A stretch of DNA of 64,000 bases, from positions 76,725 to 140,724 of the forward strand of contig CALKUH010000070.1 of NCBI GenBank assembly GCA_937996795.1. The letters run 5' to 3'. Below are positions 48,236 to 57,117 of this stretch, piece by piece. The notes beneath the pieces are model-generated. The model saw only the letters and a list, made by a program, of their open reading frames with translations, was not told the origin of the DNA and did not search any database. The translations under genes were made by a program, and so were the position numbers. Position 1 is the first letter of the stretch. Each line of letters opens with the position of its first letter. Source of the stretch: an uncultured Verrucomicrobiota bacterium (GTDB taxonomy: Bacteria > Verrucomicrobiota > Kiritimatiellia > CAIVKH01).

Positions 48236-50212
48236 ATGGTTTTTCCATCCAGGCGAAAGGCCGCGATGATGTGTGCTGCATTCATGACCGTCCTGTGGGG
48301 CGCTCCATCTGCACCGGCGACGGATGCGCGCGAAACCCTCTGCCCGCAACCCCTGCGCGTGCAGCCCCGCCCCGAGGTATTTTTGCTGGAGGCGACGACC
48401 CCGATCCTCGTTCGCCCCGACGCGACCGGCGCGTGGGCGGCCGCGGAATCGCTGGTCGCGGCGTGGCGCGAGCCGGTCGGATGGGCTCCGCCCCGCACCG
48501 CGGATGCAGCGGCCGGGGACGAGGGCGCGATTGTGTTCCAAGCGCCGTCCCGGGATTCCGCGCCCCTGCCCGCCGAGGGCTACCGGTTGCGCGTGACGCG
48601 CGAACGGGTGGTGGTGGAGGCGGGCGATGCCGCGGGCGCATTTTACGCCGTGCAGACCTTGCGCCAGCTGGCGCCGACCGCGCTCTGGGCGGAACGGCCC
48701 CTCGTGCTGGGCCGTCCCTTCCTCCCGGGCGTGGAGCTGGAGGATGCGCCCCGCTTCGGCTGGCGGGGCGTCATGATCGATGAAAGCCGCCACTTCATAG
48801 GCAAGACGCATGTGCTCAAAATTCTCGATGCGATGGCGGCGCTGAAGCTGAATCGCTTCCACTGGCACCTCACCGATGCGCCGGGCTGGCGGATCGAAAT
48901 CAAGCAATTCCCGGAACTCACCACCATCGGCGCGCGCGGCGACCACAGCAATGCGGACCGCGCGCCGCAGTTTTATACACAGGACGAGATCCGCGAAATC
49001 GTCGCCTATGCGCGCGCGCGGCACATCGTGGTGATTCCCGAAATCGAGATGCCCGCGCACAGCACGGCGGCCCTGCGCGCCTATCCGCACCTCAGCTGCA
49101 CCGGCAAACCGGAGTTCATGTATTGCGCGTCGAACCCGGAGGTCTATCGCTTCCTTGAGCAGGTGCTGGACGAGGTCCTCACGCTGTTCGATTCGGAATT
49201 CATCCACATCGGCGGCGACGAGTGCCCGACGGGTGTCTGGAAAAAATGTCCGCGCTGCCAGGCGCTCAAGACGCGGGAAAACATGCCCGATGAGCGCGGG
49301 CTGCAGAGCCGGATGATCCATCATTTCGATCGCCACCTCGCCGCGCGCGGACGCAGGCTGGTGGGGTGGGACGAAATTTTGGAGGGCGGGCTCGCGCCCG
49401 GCGCGACGGTGATGTCCTGGCGCGGCGTGGACGGCGCGCACAAGGCCGCGGCGCTGGGCCAGGACGTCATCCTGACGCCGCGGACCTACCTCTATCTGGA
49501 CTATCCGCAAACGGAAACGCCCGACGGCTATTCCTATTTTGCGATCCAGGTGAATTCGCCCGAACGCATCCTCGCGTTCGATCCGCTGGCCGGTTTCGCC
49601 CCCGCGCATCACGGCCGCATCCTGGGCGTGCAGGGCAGCCTGTGGGGCGAACATGTCTTCGATGGGGACGACGCGGAGTGGAAACTGTTTCCGCGCCTGT
49701 TCGCCGTGAGCGAAAAGGCCTGGGCGCCGGCCGGGGCGGCGTGGGAGGAGTTCCAGCCGCGGATGACGGCGATGAGCGAACGCTTCCGGCTGGCCGGCTA
49801 TCGCGTGGCGACCGCCGCGGAGCCGTCGTGGTACCGGCCGCTGGACCGGTGGGGACCGCGCCAGCTTTCCGCGACCTGGTCGAATCATGTCTGGGACGTC
49901 CGCGCGCGCGTGACGGGGCCGGGCGTCTATCTCGCGCGCTTTCACTACACCGGCGGGCAGCACGGCTATCGCATCCGCCATGCGCGGTTGCTGGTGGATG
50001 GCGTCCAGGTGTCCGCGGACGAACGTGAGGCGCAGGCCCGTCGTCCGCACCAGCGCGCGGTGGATTTCGTGCTGCGGATGCCGGCGGGCCTGACCCCGGC
50101 CTCCATCGAAGTGCACGCCGAACTGCAGACGGAGGGCGGCGCCGACAGCATGGGCGCGCTGTGCGTCCTGCCCGTCGAGCAGGACCAGCCCGTGGTGCGG
50201 AGGTTCCGATGA
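48236..50212 (+). CDS. Secreted beta-N-acetylhexosaminidase (GH20)
   Basis: 658 residues from ATG 48236 (AGGA seven bases upstream; ATGs at 48266 and 48269 are alternatives). A signal peptide (KAAMMCAAFMTVLWGAPSAPA) is followed by a GH20b domain and the barrel: FGWRGVMIDESRHFIG, LNRFHWHLTDAPGWRIEIKQ, VIPEIEMPAHSTAALRAYP, and FIHIGGDECP with the catalytic D328-E329. ILGVQGSLWGEHVFDG provides the aromatic subsite residues. A C-terminal beta domain of about 110 residues resembles those of exported hexosaminidases. Acts on terminal GlcNAc or GalNAc outside the cytoplasm. It overlaps the following gene as ATGA. Confidence 0.94.
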   Translation: MVFPSRRKAAMMCAAFMTVLWGAPSAPATDARETLCPQPLRVQPRPEVFLLEATTPILVRPDATGAWAAAESLVAAWREPVGWAPPRTADAAAGDEGAIVFQAPSRDSAPLPAEGYRLRVTRERVVVEAGDAAGAFYAVQTLRQLAPTALWAERPLVLGRPFLPGVELEDAPRFGWRGVMIDESRHFIGKTHVLKILDAMAALKLNRFHWHLTDAPGWRIEIKQFPELTTIGARGDHSNADRAPQFYTQDEIREIVAYARARHIVVIPEIEMPAHSTAALRAYPHLSCTGKPEFMYCASNPEVYRFLEQVLDEVLTLFDSEFIHIGGDECPTGVWKKCPRCQALKTRENMPDERGLQSRMIHHFDRHLAARGRRLVGWDEILEGGLAPGATVMSWRGVDGAHKAAALGQDVILTPRTYLYLDYPQTETPDGYSYFAIQVNSPERILAFDPLAGFAPAHHGRILGVQGSLWGEHVFDGDDAEWKLFPRLFAVSEKAWAPAGAAWEEFQPRMTAMSERFRLAGYRVATAAEPSWYRPLDRWGPRQLSATWSNHVWDVRARVTGPGVYLARFHYTGGQHGYRIRHARLLVDGVQVSADEREAQARRPHQRAVDFVLRMPAGLTPASIEVHAELQTEGGADSMGALCVLPVEQDQPVVRRFR

Positions 50213-52173
50213 AACGCGTCCTTTTGAGCCTCGTGGTGGCGTGCGGGCTGGGGGCCGGCTCGGCACGGGCCGACGCGCAGGCACCGGCCGGTGAACCGCC
50301 CGGGTATTTCTTGATCGCGGACTATGCCCCGTCGTCCACACCCGCCTATAAACCCATCCCCCTGGCCGTGACGGCGCGGGTCGACGGGGTGCTGCACCTG
50401 CACGGCGAGGATGCGGACCGCGGCCTTGTGATCGAGGCGACCGCCACGCCGGGCGCGGACGGCGGGTGGGCGATAGAGGCCGGGGTGCGCAACACGCGCG
50501 GCGGCGACCGGGCGCTCTGGCTGGAGTTCCGGCTGCCGCTGCCCGACGGGCCCTGGCGGTGGTGGGATTCCGTGCGCACCACCCGCCCCGTGCCGGCGAC
50601 CGGCATGGTGTCGACCGCCCTGCACCCGCTGCCGACGGTCAGCGGCCCCGACGGCACGTTCACCCTGGCGGTTCCGCCGACGCATCCCGCCGCGGTGCTG
50701 GGCGGGGCGGATGCAAACGGGTTGTGGCTGCGCTGGCCGCTCGGGTTGGCCCCGGAGACGCGTCCGCCCGGCGCGGCGCGCGTGGCCCTCCTGCTCCGGC
50801 GCAGCGCTTCGCGCTGGGGCTTGCGGGATGCGCTGGCGTGGTATTACGAACGGTACGCGGAGTATTATCACCTGCCGCCGGAGCAGCTGCGAAAATGGGA
50901 CCACGACATGGTCTGGGGGCGGGCCGGCGACTGCTCCCGCCTGCCGCCGGGCCGGCGCGACGGGCCGTGCATGGCGTACTACAATTTTTCGGGCAAGGTC
51001 CGGCTGGCCGACGAAATGGACGGGAGCACCGAGGCCGGCTTCCGGCGCGTGCTGGAGACCGCGCGGCTCTCCCTCACGTGGTACGACGGGGATCCCCTGC
51101 AGGCGCGGCGGATCTTCCTGAACAGCATCCTGCATGATGCGGACGGCCGCCTGTCGTACACGCCCGACGGGAAGGCCTACAAATTCGCGATGAACGCCGA
51201 CCCGGATGTGTTCGGCGACCGGGCGGAGCCCAACCAGGGCCGCCATCTGCTGGATCAGATCGTCGCCCACGCGGAGGCCGGCCGCATCGACAGCCTCCAT
51301 TTCGACACGGTCGGCCGCTGGGGGCGTCCCCTGAATTACCGGCGCGAGCATTTCGCCTACGCCGCGCATCCGCTCGTGTTTGACGCGGAGGGCCGCGTGT
51401 GCCTGTACAACAAGCTGGCGCTGGCCGAATTCTTCGCCACGTTGCGGATCGAGGCGCGCCGCCGGGGCCTGCGCGTCGAAGCCGCCGGCATGAAACCCTA
51501 TCCCGTTGGCGGTGGACACATTCCCGGCCTCGAGCTGGACGGGCGGTTTTTTACGGCGGCGCTCATCGACAGCGGCTGGCACGAAGGAAACTTCAAGGCG
51601 CTTCCCACCGACGGCTACGCGCTGGAACGGATGTACGCCGGGCGGAAAAGTTACCGCATCTCGAGCGGCAACCTGATCAAACGCGGACGTCCGCCCTCGG
51701 AGGCGGAAATCCGGCGCGCGCTGGCCCAGAACACCGCGTGGGGCATCGGCCTGCCCATCTGCGTCTCCTACGCTGCGCAACCGGGCGATCCGGATTATGA
51801 CGAGGCCTACGCGCTGCACGCGCGGGACGCGGCCCTGTGGGCCCGCTATGCGCCCGCCAACGAGGCGCTGCGGCTGGCCGGCTGGGAACCCGTCACGCAC
51901 GCCCGGACCAGCGACGAGGCGCTGACCTGCGAGCGTTTTGGCCGCGGGGACACGATCTATTTCACCGTGTGGGGCGCGTCCGCGCAACAGGGCGTGCGCC
52001 TGACCCTGGATCTCGACGCCCTCGGATTGGATCCGGCCCGCCTGTCCGTCGAGGAGCTGATCGCCGGGATCCAGCCGGAGGTCGTCCACTCCGGCACGCA
52101 GGCCGCGCTCGTCTTCGATGTGGATCCCGCGTGGGCCCGCGTGTTTCGCGTTCGTGCGTCCACCGCGCCCTAA
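50209..52173 (+). CDS. Secreted putative glycosidase, unassigned family
   Basis: 654 residues from ATG 50209, coupled to GH20 through an ATGA overlap. A signal peptide (RVLLSLVVACGLGAGSARADA) precedes a beta-sandwich domain (about 35-200) and a barrel-like domain of about 400 residues. Characteristic segments are LAWYYERYAEYYHLPPEQLRKWDHDMVWG, RIDSLHFDTVGRWGRPLNYR, GLRVEAAGMKPYPVGGGHIPG and NTAWGIGLPICVSY. The Asp in SLHFDTVG lies at a position analogous to DGVWLDT in the putative glycosidases at 31128 and 32872. I do not recognise an established GH family. It is convergent with the AraC gene, overlapping by 4 bp. Confidence 0.6.
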   Translation: MKRVLLSLVVACGLGAGSARADAQAPAGEPPGYFLIADYAPSSTPAYKPIPLAVTARVDGVLHLHGEDADRGLVIEATATPGADGGWAIEAGVRNTRGGDRALWLEFRLPLPDGPWRWWDSVRTTRPVPATGMVSTALHPLPTVSGPDGTFTLAVPPTHPAAVLGGADANGLWLRWPLGLAPETRPPGAARVALLLRRSASRWGLRDALAWYYERYAEYYHLPPEQLRKWDHDMVWGRAGDCSRLPPGRRDGPCMAYYNFSGKVRLADEMDGSTEAGFRRVLETARLSLTWYDGDPLQARRIFLNSILHDADGRLSYTPDGKAYKFAMNADPDVFGDRAEPNQGRHLLDQIVAHAEAGRIDSLHFDTVGRWGRPLNYRREHFAYAAHPLVFDAEGRVCLYNKLALAEFFATLRIEARRRGLRVEAAGMKPYPVGGGHIPGLELDGRFFTAALIDSGWHEGNFKALPTDGYALERMYAGRKSYRISSGNLIKRGRPPSEAEIRRALAQNTAWGIGLPICVSYAAQPGDPDYDEAYALHARDAALWARYAPANEALRLAGWEPVTHARTSDEALTCERFGRGDTIYFTVWGASAQQGVRLTLDLDALGLDPARLSVEELIAGIQPEVVHSGTQAALVFDVDPAWARVFRVRASTAP

Positions 52174-53162
52174 ACCTGGCGCAGCGCGCTGGGCAGGCGG
52201 CCGAAGCGCTTGAGGAACGTGCGGGAGAAATGGGAGGGCGAGGAGAAACCGCAGGTGTAGGCGACGGCCTTGACGCTGGGCGGCGCCGCCGCCGAGAGAT
52301 TGTCGTACGCCTGTTTCAGGCGGGTTTCCAGCACCGCGTGATAAATCGATTCCTCGCGCTCGCGGCGGAACAGCCGGTTGAGGTGGCGCACGCTGAGGCC
52401 GACGTGGTGGGCGACCTCCTGCGCATCGATTTTCCGCGCGTGGTTGCTGCGGATGTAGCTCAGCGCCTGTTTGACCAGGCGCGCCTCGCGGGTTTCCGGG
52501 CGGCCCTCCAGCGTGGGCTGGCCGAGTGCGGTTCCGGCATAGGCGCGGAACACATGGACGATCCAGTAGGCCATGTAGGCGGAGGTTTCTTCCACCACCC
52601 ACGGCGACAGGCGGGGCGGGGCGAGCGCCTGCAGCAATTCGCACCAGCGGGTGACGCCGCCGTCCGGCGCGACCAGCCGCGCGGCCAGGTGCGCATCCGC
52701 CCGCAGCCGGTTCACGGCGGACGAATCATCCGCGTCCTCCACCAGCACGGTCGCGCCGATCATGAAGCCGGCCTCCTCGCAGCGCCAGCGGTGCATGCGC
52801 GTGGGCGCGATGACGAGCGCCTGGCCCGGACGGACGGCATGCGTCCGCGACTCCACGTGGAACGAGAATCGTCCGCTCAGCGGGAATTCGATTTGCACAT
52901 CCTCGTGGCAGTGGTCGCCGTAGCCGTCGCCGAGCGCGTAGTAGCCGCGTTCGAGGTGGAGCAGGGCGGGTCGGATGCGCACGCCCTGCAGCCGCTGTCC
53001 CGGCAACGCCGCCAGCGCGTCGAGCAGGCGCAGGTTCAGCCGGCGGATGACCGCCGGGTTGCGCAACTGCTGCTTGAGCGCCGCCGGCAGCCCGGCGGAT
53101 TCGCGATTCGAGGATTGCATGGATCGTTTGCTGGCCACGGCGTGCGCTTTGGCTTGAAGCAT
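52170..53162 (-). CDS. AraC-family transcriptional regulator
   Basis: 330 residues from ATG 53162 (GAAGG eight bases upstream; ATGs at 53177 and 53120 are alternatives). An N-terminal cupin-like ligand domain (HLERGYYALGDGYGDHCHEDVQ, SRTHAVRPGQALVIAPTRMH) precedes a C-terminal pair of helix-turn-helix motifs: IDAQEVAHHVGLSVRHLNRLF and SVKAVAYTCGFSSPSHFSRTFLKRFGRLPSALR, the second being the AraC signature. Such regulators usually activate nearby sugar-use genes. It is convergent with the GH20 operon, and I infer that it controls the divergent operons starting near 48.1 kb. Confidence 0.88.
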   Translation of the reverse strand: MLQAKAHAVASKRSMQSSNRESAGLPAALKQQLRNPAVIRRLNLRLLDALAALPGQRLQGVRIRPALLHLERGYYALGDGYGDHCHEDVQIEFPLSGRFSFHVESRTHAVRPGQALVIAPTRMHRWRCEEAGFMIGATVLVEDADDSSAVNRLRADAHLAARLVAPDGGVTRWCELLQALAPPRLSPWVVEETSAYMAYWIVHVFRAYAGTALGQPTLEGRPETREARLVKQALSYIRSNHARKIDAQEVAHHVGLSVRHLNRLFRREREESIYHAVLETRLKQAYDNLSAAAPPSVKAVAYTCGFSSPSHFSRTFLKRFGRLPSALRQV

Positions 53163-53207
53163 AAACAGAACCTTCATCCCCGACAAGCAGTCCCCCCCGT
53201 TCGTCCT

Positions 53208-53256
53208 CGTCCTCCTCCTCCTCCTCCTCCTCCTCCTCGTCGTCCTCGATCCGGAT
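53208..53256 (+). repeat. CTC-tract direct repeat, left copy
   Basis: CGT followed by a long (CCT)n run ending CGTCGTCCTCGATCCGGAT. A shorter copy with the same beginning and end (CGT, CCTCCTCCTC, then CCTTGATCCGGAT) is at 57118-57151 in the same orientation. The two copies enclose the island. Confidence 0.55.
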
Positions 53257-53428
53257 GGATAACCACGAAAAACACGAAATACACGAAATCCACTGTAGCC
53301 GCGCACGACCTGTCCGCAATAGCCTTGGCGAAGGCGGATGGGCGCGGGGATGTGAACCGCGAATATGGAGCGATATGGACAACGGGATCGACAACGCTCG
53401 CGACAACGTATTCGAGGACCGCCCCCCG

Positions 53429-53456
53429 ATTACCGGTCACTGATCACCGATCACCT
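53429..53456 (+). repeat. Heptanucleotide tandem repeat array 2
   Basis: Four contiguous 7-mers, ATTACCG, GTCACTG, ATCACCG, ATCACCT, with the same degenerate consensus as the array at 7106-7154. Confidence 0.65.
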
Positions 53457-53656
53457 CCCCCTTGCCCCCCGCCCCCCGCACAGCTAAACTCCAGCGTCCG
53501 TCAGGCCGTCCCCACCGGTGGCCCCAAAACCCTCCGGCGCGCGCCTGATCGCGAAAAGCGATATGCAGGGTGGAGGATGTGGACAGGCGGAACAAATGAG
53601 CACTCTGAATTGTTACTATGTGCGAACTGACCCAATCACCCCGCGGATGAGGTCGG

Positions 53657-54310
53657 ATGTTTGTTAAGAAGGGAGACGTTATGTGGGTCAAGGAATTAGT
53701 GGAGAATATGGCGATCATACTGGCGGGGTGCTTCTTCGCCTATCTTGGGTTTCGTTTATATCTCGCGGGGGTGACGCATGGCGAGATTAAGTCCGAAGCT
53801 GCGGGTCCCCTTGGAAGGCTCATCCTGACTGGCACAGGTCCTGGGTTGGCGTTCATGTTCTTCGGCGCTGTCTTGGTCACAGTGCAGTCATTATCTGGTC
53901 GAAGCGAGGCGTCGGTCGAATACACGGTTCAGGGGGATCCGGTGAACCAAAGCGAGGTGTCTCGCGACGCACTGCTGCGCAAGCAGACGGACTTGATTCA
54001 GCGGAGTGGTGCGTATTCTGGCGTCATGCAAGAAATCGAGAACGAAATCGGCCAGAGCGCCACTAGGGTAAAGATACTTTACTCGGCGCAGAGCGGCCAT
54101 GGTCACGCCCCCGTAGGCCTTTCCCCTGCAGAGATGGAAGCATTTGTTCTGCGCGGCGAGTTGATTGAGCTGCTGAAGAAGCGCCAACACTCGCTGGAAA
54201 GTACGGCATCGATCGTATCGAACAACCTTGAGAAGGTAATGCAGGATATTTGGGAGATCGAGAGACGACTAGCAGAGATGCCAATCAATGGAATCCAACC
54301 TACAAAGTAA
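53657..54310 (+). CDS. Membrane protein with coiled coil, unknown function
   Basis: 217 residues; ATG 53681 is an alternative start. Two membrane segments are seen (about 16-35, AIILAGCFFAYLGFRLYLA, and 55-78, GTGPGLAFMFFGAVLVTVQSL). A soluble, mostly helical region of about 135 residues follows with heptad-like stretches (SAEMEAF to LEKVMQDIWEIERRLAEM). I recognise no family. Base composition is visibly lower in GC than the glycan genes around it. It precedes the ParB-like gene by about 60 bp on the same strand, so the three genes to 56803 may form one unit. A membrane effector or sensor role is only a guess from this arrangement. Confidence 0.6.
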   Translation: MFVKKGDVMWVKELVENMAIILAGCFFAYLGFRLYLAGVTHGEIKSEAAGPLGRLILTGTGPGLAFMFFGAVLVTVQSLSGRSEASVEYTVQGDPVNQSEVSRDALLRKQTDLIQRSGAYSGVMQEIENEIGQSATRVKILYSAQSGHGHAPVGLSPAEMEAFVLRGELIELLKKRQHSLESTASIVSNNLEKVMQDIWEIERRLAEMPINGIQPTK

Positions 54311-54371
54311 CCCGCGCACACGCGCGGCAATCCGCGGTTGATTACAAGCGTTCGGCTAGTGAGGAGGGAAT

Positions 54372-55850
54372 ATGATCGATTACAGTAAGTGGAAGGAAGG
54401 TCAACTCAGCGTCACGAGCCTGCTGCTTGATCCCCACAATCCCCGTATTCCCGACTCCGGCGAAAGCCTCTCCCAGCGCGACCTGCTTGCCGACCTGGTG
54501 GCCAACGACAAAGTCTACGATCTAGCCAAAAGCATCGTCGAAAACGGTTACTATCCCGTCGAGGCCCTTATCTTCGTCGAGGATCAGAAGAAGAAATACG
54601 TAGTCGAAGGCAATCGCCGCCTGGCCGCGCTCAAGCTCCTCATGAGTCCCGAGATGGCCCCCGACGCTGGATGGGAGCGCCGCTTCCGGGCGCTCTCCAA
54701 TCGCATCGACCTGAATGCCGTCCGCAAAGTAAAAGTCATCAAAGCTCCCACGCGGGAAGCCGCCGCCCCCGTGATCATGAGCAAGCACACTCGCAGCCAG
54801 GTCGAGAGTTGGAGCCCGCTCATGCAAGCCAAGTTCTACCGCAACCTAGTCGACCGGGGCCTGACTGTTGACGACATCGCCGAGCAGTACAACCTTTCGG
54901 CATCCGAAATCACCGACGCACTGCAACGCTACATGATGTACTCCATCGCCTGTGCCCTTGATCTGCCCGAAGAGGTGGCGAAGAAGGTTCAGAACCCCCG
55001 CGAGTTCCCCGTCACCAACCTTGACCGGCTTTACAAGAATCCGAAGGTCAGTCAGTTTCTGGGCATCTCATTCGACGACAACAAAAACCTCGCCGGCTCA
55101 GTCGACGTGGACGAGTTCAAGAAGGGCTATACCAAGATCGTCACCGACATCGCGACCGGGATGGTTGATTCCCGCTCACTCAATACCACGGACGAGATGG
55201 ACAAATATCTCGCGTCCTTCGATGACCAGAAGCCCAATCTTCGGAAGCAGGGCAGGTTCACGGCCGACACCCTGCTTGCCGCCACCGCCAAGCGAAAAAC
55301 ATCTGCGATATCAAAGGCCGCCAGCAAGAAGCCCCAACCCAAACCGATCCCCCGCGCTCTCATCCCCGGTTCGTTCTCCTGCGATGTGAACAACCAGCGG
55401 ATCAACGACGTGTTCAACGAGCTGAAGAAACTGCCCGTCGCACAGTATCCGAACGCCGTTGCCCTCATGTTCCGCAGCCTGCTCGAAATGGGTCTGGGGT
55501 ACTACCTTGATCGTACGGGTCATCTGGCAAAACTTACGGTGAAGATTCGGGCGGCACGAGAGAACGACAAGTTCAAGCTTCCGAAGGACTGGCATCCGAC
55601 ATTGTCTGAAATGCTCAAATATGTGGTCGACAAAGACACCGATATCATCAGCAACGGCAACCTGCTCAAGGCGCTGCGCAAACTGGTGTCACAAGACAAG
55701 GACCTTCTCTCGGTCGACACACTCAATCTCTTTGTGCACAATCAACACTTCTATCCGAACGAAGACTACCTGCGCGAGTTCTGGCCGCAACTGCAGGGCC
55801 TCTTCGAGATCATTCTCGTTGAGCCCAATGGGGGCGAGGACAACGAATGA
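54372..55850 (+). CDS. ParB/Srx-fold protein with helical C-terminal domain
   Basis: 492 residues; GAGG lies a few bases before the ATG. The N-terminal domain is ParB/sulfiredoxin-like: LLLDPHNPRIPDSG, DLAKSIVENGYYPVEALIFV and the nucleotide-binding loop VVEGNRRLAALKLL (EGNRR 79-83), as in ParB CTPase or ParB-like nuclease domains. A helix-turn-helix-like DDIAEQYNLSASEITDALQRYM follows. The C-terminal 150 residues (FNELKKLPVAQYPNAVALMF to LNLFVHNQHFYPNEDYLREFW) look like an all-helical HEPN-like domain, though the R-x4-6-H RNase motif is not clearly present. It is too divergent, and has no ParA partner, for plasmid partition. It lies 14 bp before a DNA adenine methylase, suggesting a DNA-modification or defence module. 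Confidence 0.75.
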   Translation: MIDYSKWKEGQLSVTSLLLDPHNPRIPDSGESLSQRDLLADLVANDKVYDLAKSIVENGYYPVEALIFVEDQKKKYVVEGNRRLAALKLLMSPEMAPDAGWERRFRALSNRIDLNAVRKVKVIKAPTREAAAPVIMSKHTRSQVESWSPLMQAKFYRNLVDRGLTVDDIAEQYNLSASEITDALQRYMMYSIACALDLPEEVAKKVQNPREFPVTNLDRLYKNPKVSQFLGISFDDNKNLAGSVDVDEFKKGYTKIVTDIATGMVDSRSLNTTDEMDKYLASFDDQKPNLRKQGRFTADTLLAATAKRKTSAISKAASKKPQPKPIPRALIPGSFSCDVNNQRINDVFNELKKLPVAQYPNAVALMFRSLLEMGLGYYLDRTGHLAKLTVKIRAARENDKFKLPKDWHPTLSEMLKYVVDKDTDIISNGNLLKALRKLVSQDKDLLSVDTLNLFVHNQHFYPNEDYLREFWPQLQGLFEIILVEPNGGEDNE

Positions 55851-55864
55851 AACGAGTTTAGCGT

Positions 55865-56803
55865 ATGCCAATAGTCCACAGTCCATTGCGTTATCCGGGA
55901 GGTAAAGCCGTCCTGTCCGACTTTCTGGCCGACGTGATCTCCGTCAACGATCTTCAGGACGGCGTCTACGTTGAGCCTTACGCCGGAGGGGCAGGGGCGG
56001 CGCTCGCGCTGCTCTTTGGCGAGCATGTGCAACGCATCGTACTCAATGACGCCGACCCTTGCGTTTACGCCTTCTGGTATGCCGTACTCAACCGTAAGGA
56101 CGACTTCGTCCGGCGGCTGACTGAAACCCCTATCACGATCGACGAATGGAAACGGCAACGCGACATCTACCGCAGCCAGCGCCGACATTCCCGGATCAAA
56201 GTCGCGTTCGCTAGCTTCTATCTCAACCGCTGCAACCGCTCCGGGATCATGGTCAACGGCGGTCCCATCGGCGGCTTCGAGCAAGCCGCCAAATGGAAGC
56301 TTGATGCCCGATACAACCGGGACGAGCTCATCCGCCGTATCGAGAAAATCCACCTTTACCGTGATCGCATCGAAATTCATAACCTCGACGCGCTCGACTT
56401 CCTGAGCGACGTTGTCGGACGGAACGAAGCCGTCGACGAGACCCTCGTCTACCTCGATCCCCCTTACTACGTCAAAGGCAGCGAGCTTTACCTCAACCAC
56501 TACAGGCCTGACGACCACGCCAAACTTGCCGCGTTCATCAAACGGCAGACTGGCTACCGGTGGCTTATGACCTACGACAATGTGCCTGAAATCCGTAATC
56601 TGTATAACGGGTGCAACACGGCGAGCTTTAATTTACGCTACAGCGCGCATTCGTCACGCCTTGGGAGTGAATTGCTGATCTGGAGTACCGCTTTGTCGGT
56701 GCGCTGTAACGAGTATCTCGAGAAAGGGGTCGTGGATAAGGTCATGTCGGGTCGGACCACGACGGTTGCGAGTTACCAACGGGTTACGCCTGAAAACGGC
56801 TGA
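55865..56803 (+). CDS. D12-class N6-adenine DNA methyltransferase
   Basis: 312 residues. The D12 (Dam-like) signatures are all present: LRYPGGKAVL at 8-17, motif I YVEPYAGGAGAAL with E37, LNDADPCVYAFW, FYLNRCNRSGIMVNGGPIGG and the catalytic motif IV DPPY at 198-201 in VYLDPPYYVKG. It transfers methyl from S-adenosylmethionine to adenine in a short sequence not readable from the protein. No restriction endonuclease gene is next to it; the partner is the ParB-like gene 14 bp upstream. Probable roles are a solitary regulator or protector, or part of a defence system. An inverted repeat overlaps its stop codon. Confidence 0.9.
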   Translation: MPIVHSPLRYPGGKAVLSDFLADVISVNDLQDGVYVEPYAGGAGAALALLFGEHVQRIVLNDADPCVYAFWYAVLNRKDDFVRRLTETPITIDEWKRQRDIYRSQRRHSRIKVAFASFYLNRCNRSGIMVNGGPIGGFEQAAKWKLDARYNRDELIRRIEKIHLYRDRIEIHNLDALDFLSDVVGRNEAVDETLVYLDPPYYVKGSELYLNHYRPDDHAKLAAFIKRQTGYRWLMTYDNVPEIRNLYNGCNTASFNLRYSAHSSRLGSELLIWSTALSVRCNEYLEKGVVDKVMSGRTTTVASYQRVTPENG

Positions 56804-56844
56804 TTTGGACGCCTTAGGAGCTCTTTGGAGGGCGGAAATCAGCC
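56798..56844 (+). terminator. Inverted repeat across the methylase stop codon
   Basis: GGCTGATTT (56798-56806, containing the TGA stop) pairs with AAATCAGCC (56836-56844), leaving a 29-nt loop. It may act as a transcript end or stabilising hairpin. There is no T-run. Confidence 0.35.
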
Positions 56845-56903
56845 TGTAAGCGAGATGGGGAGGCTAGGGCGACGAGGCCGGCCTCGCGGGGTGACGCCGG
56901 AAG

Positions 56904-56953
56904 TTGCAACGTCTGTATAACCTTTTTTGGGGACTTGCAATGTCTGCAAAATC
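56904..56953 (+). repeat. Paired 16-bp-type intergenic repeat, spaced copy 3
   Basis: TTGCAACGTCTGTATAACC and TTGCAATGTCTGCAAAATC are direct repeats with a 31-bp period. They share the GCAACGTCTG and CTGCAAA cores with the compact pairs at 5270 and 8320. Confidence 0.5.
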
Positions 56954-57117
56954 TTTTCCGGGCCCGGCGAACAGCGCGACACGCGCCCATGGAGCGCGCG
57001 GAGGGGAATTCCTGCCGCGGACCGCTGTTGACTCCGCGGATGTGCCCTCAGTCGAGCGGATCTGATGAGGGGACAACCACGAATGGACTCCAATGGACAC
57101 GAATGGGATCCGCCCAT

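Larger units (their letters stand above)
53163..53656. other. Repeat-rich intergenic region, left flank of the ParB-methylase island
   Basis: No gene is seen in about 490 bp. It contains a (TCC)n tract running into CGTCGTCCTCGATCCGGAT (53208-53256), an AACCACGAAAAACACGAAA-type repeat (53261-53290), and a heptanucleotide array (53429-53456). The promoter of the following membrane-protein gene must lie in the last 150 bp, but no clear hexamers stand out. Confidence 0.6.

Noticed and set aside
46526..50212. 1228-codon plus-strand frame ending with GH20
   Set aside because: The part before 48236 is antisense to the beta-helix gene. The GH20 signal peptide and ribosome-binding site place the start at 48236.
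53201..53250. Arg-rich N-terminal extension of the AraC protein
   Set aside because: The Arg run is the translation of the CTC microsatellite on the minus strand. Later starts at 53177, 53162 or 53120 give a normal AraC protein.
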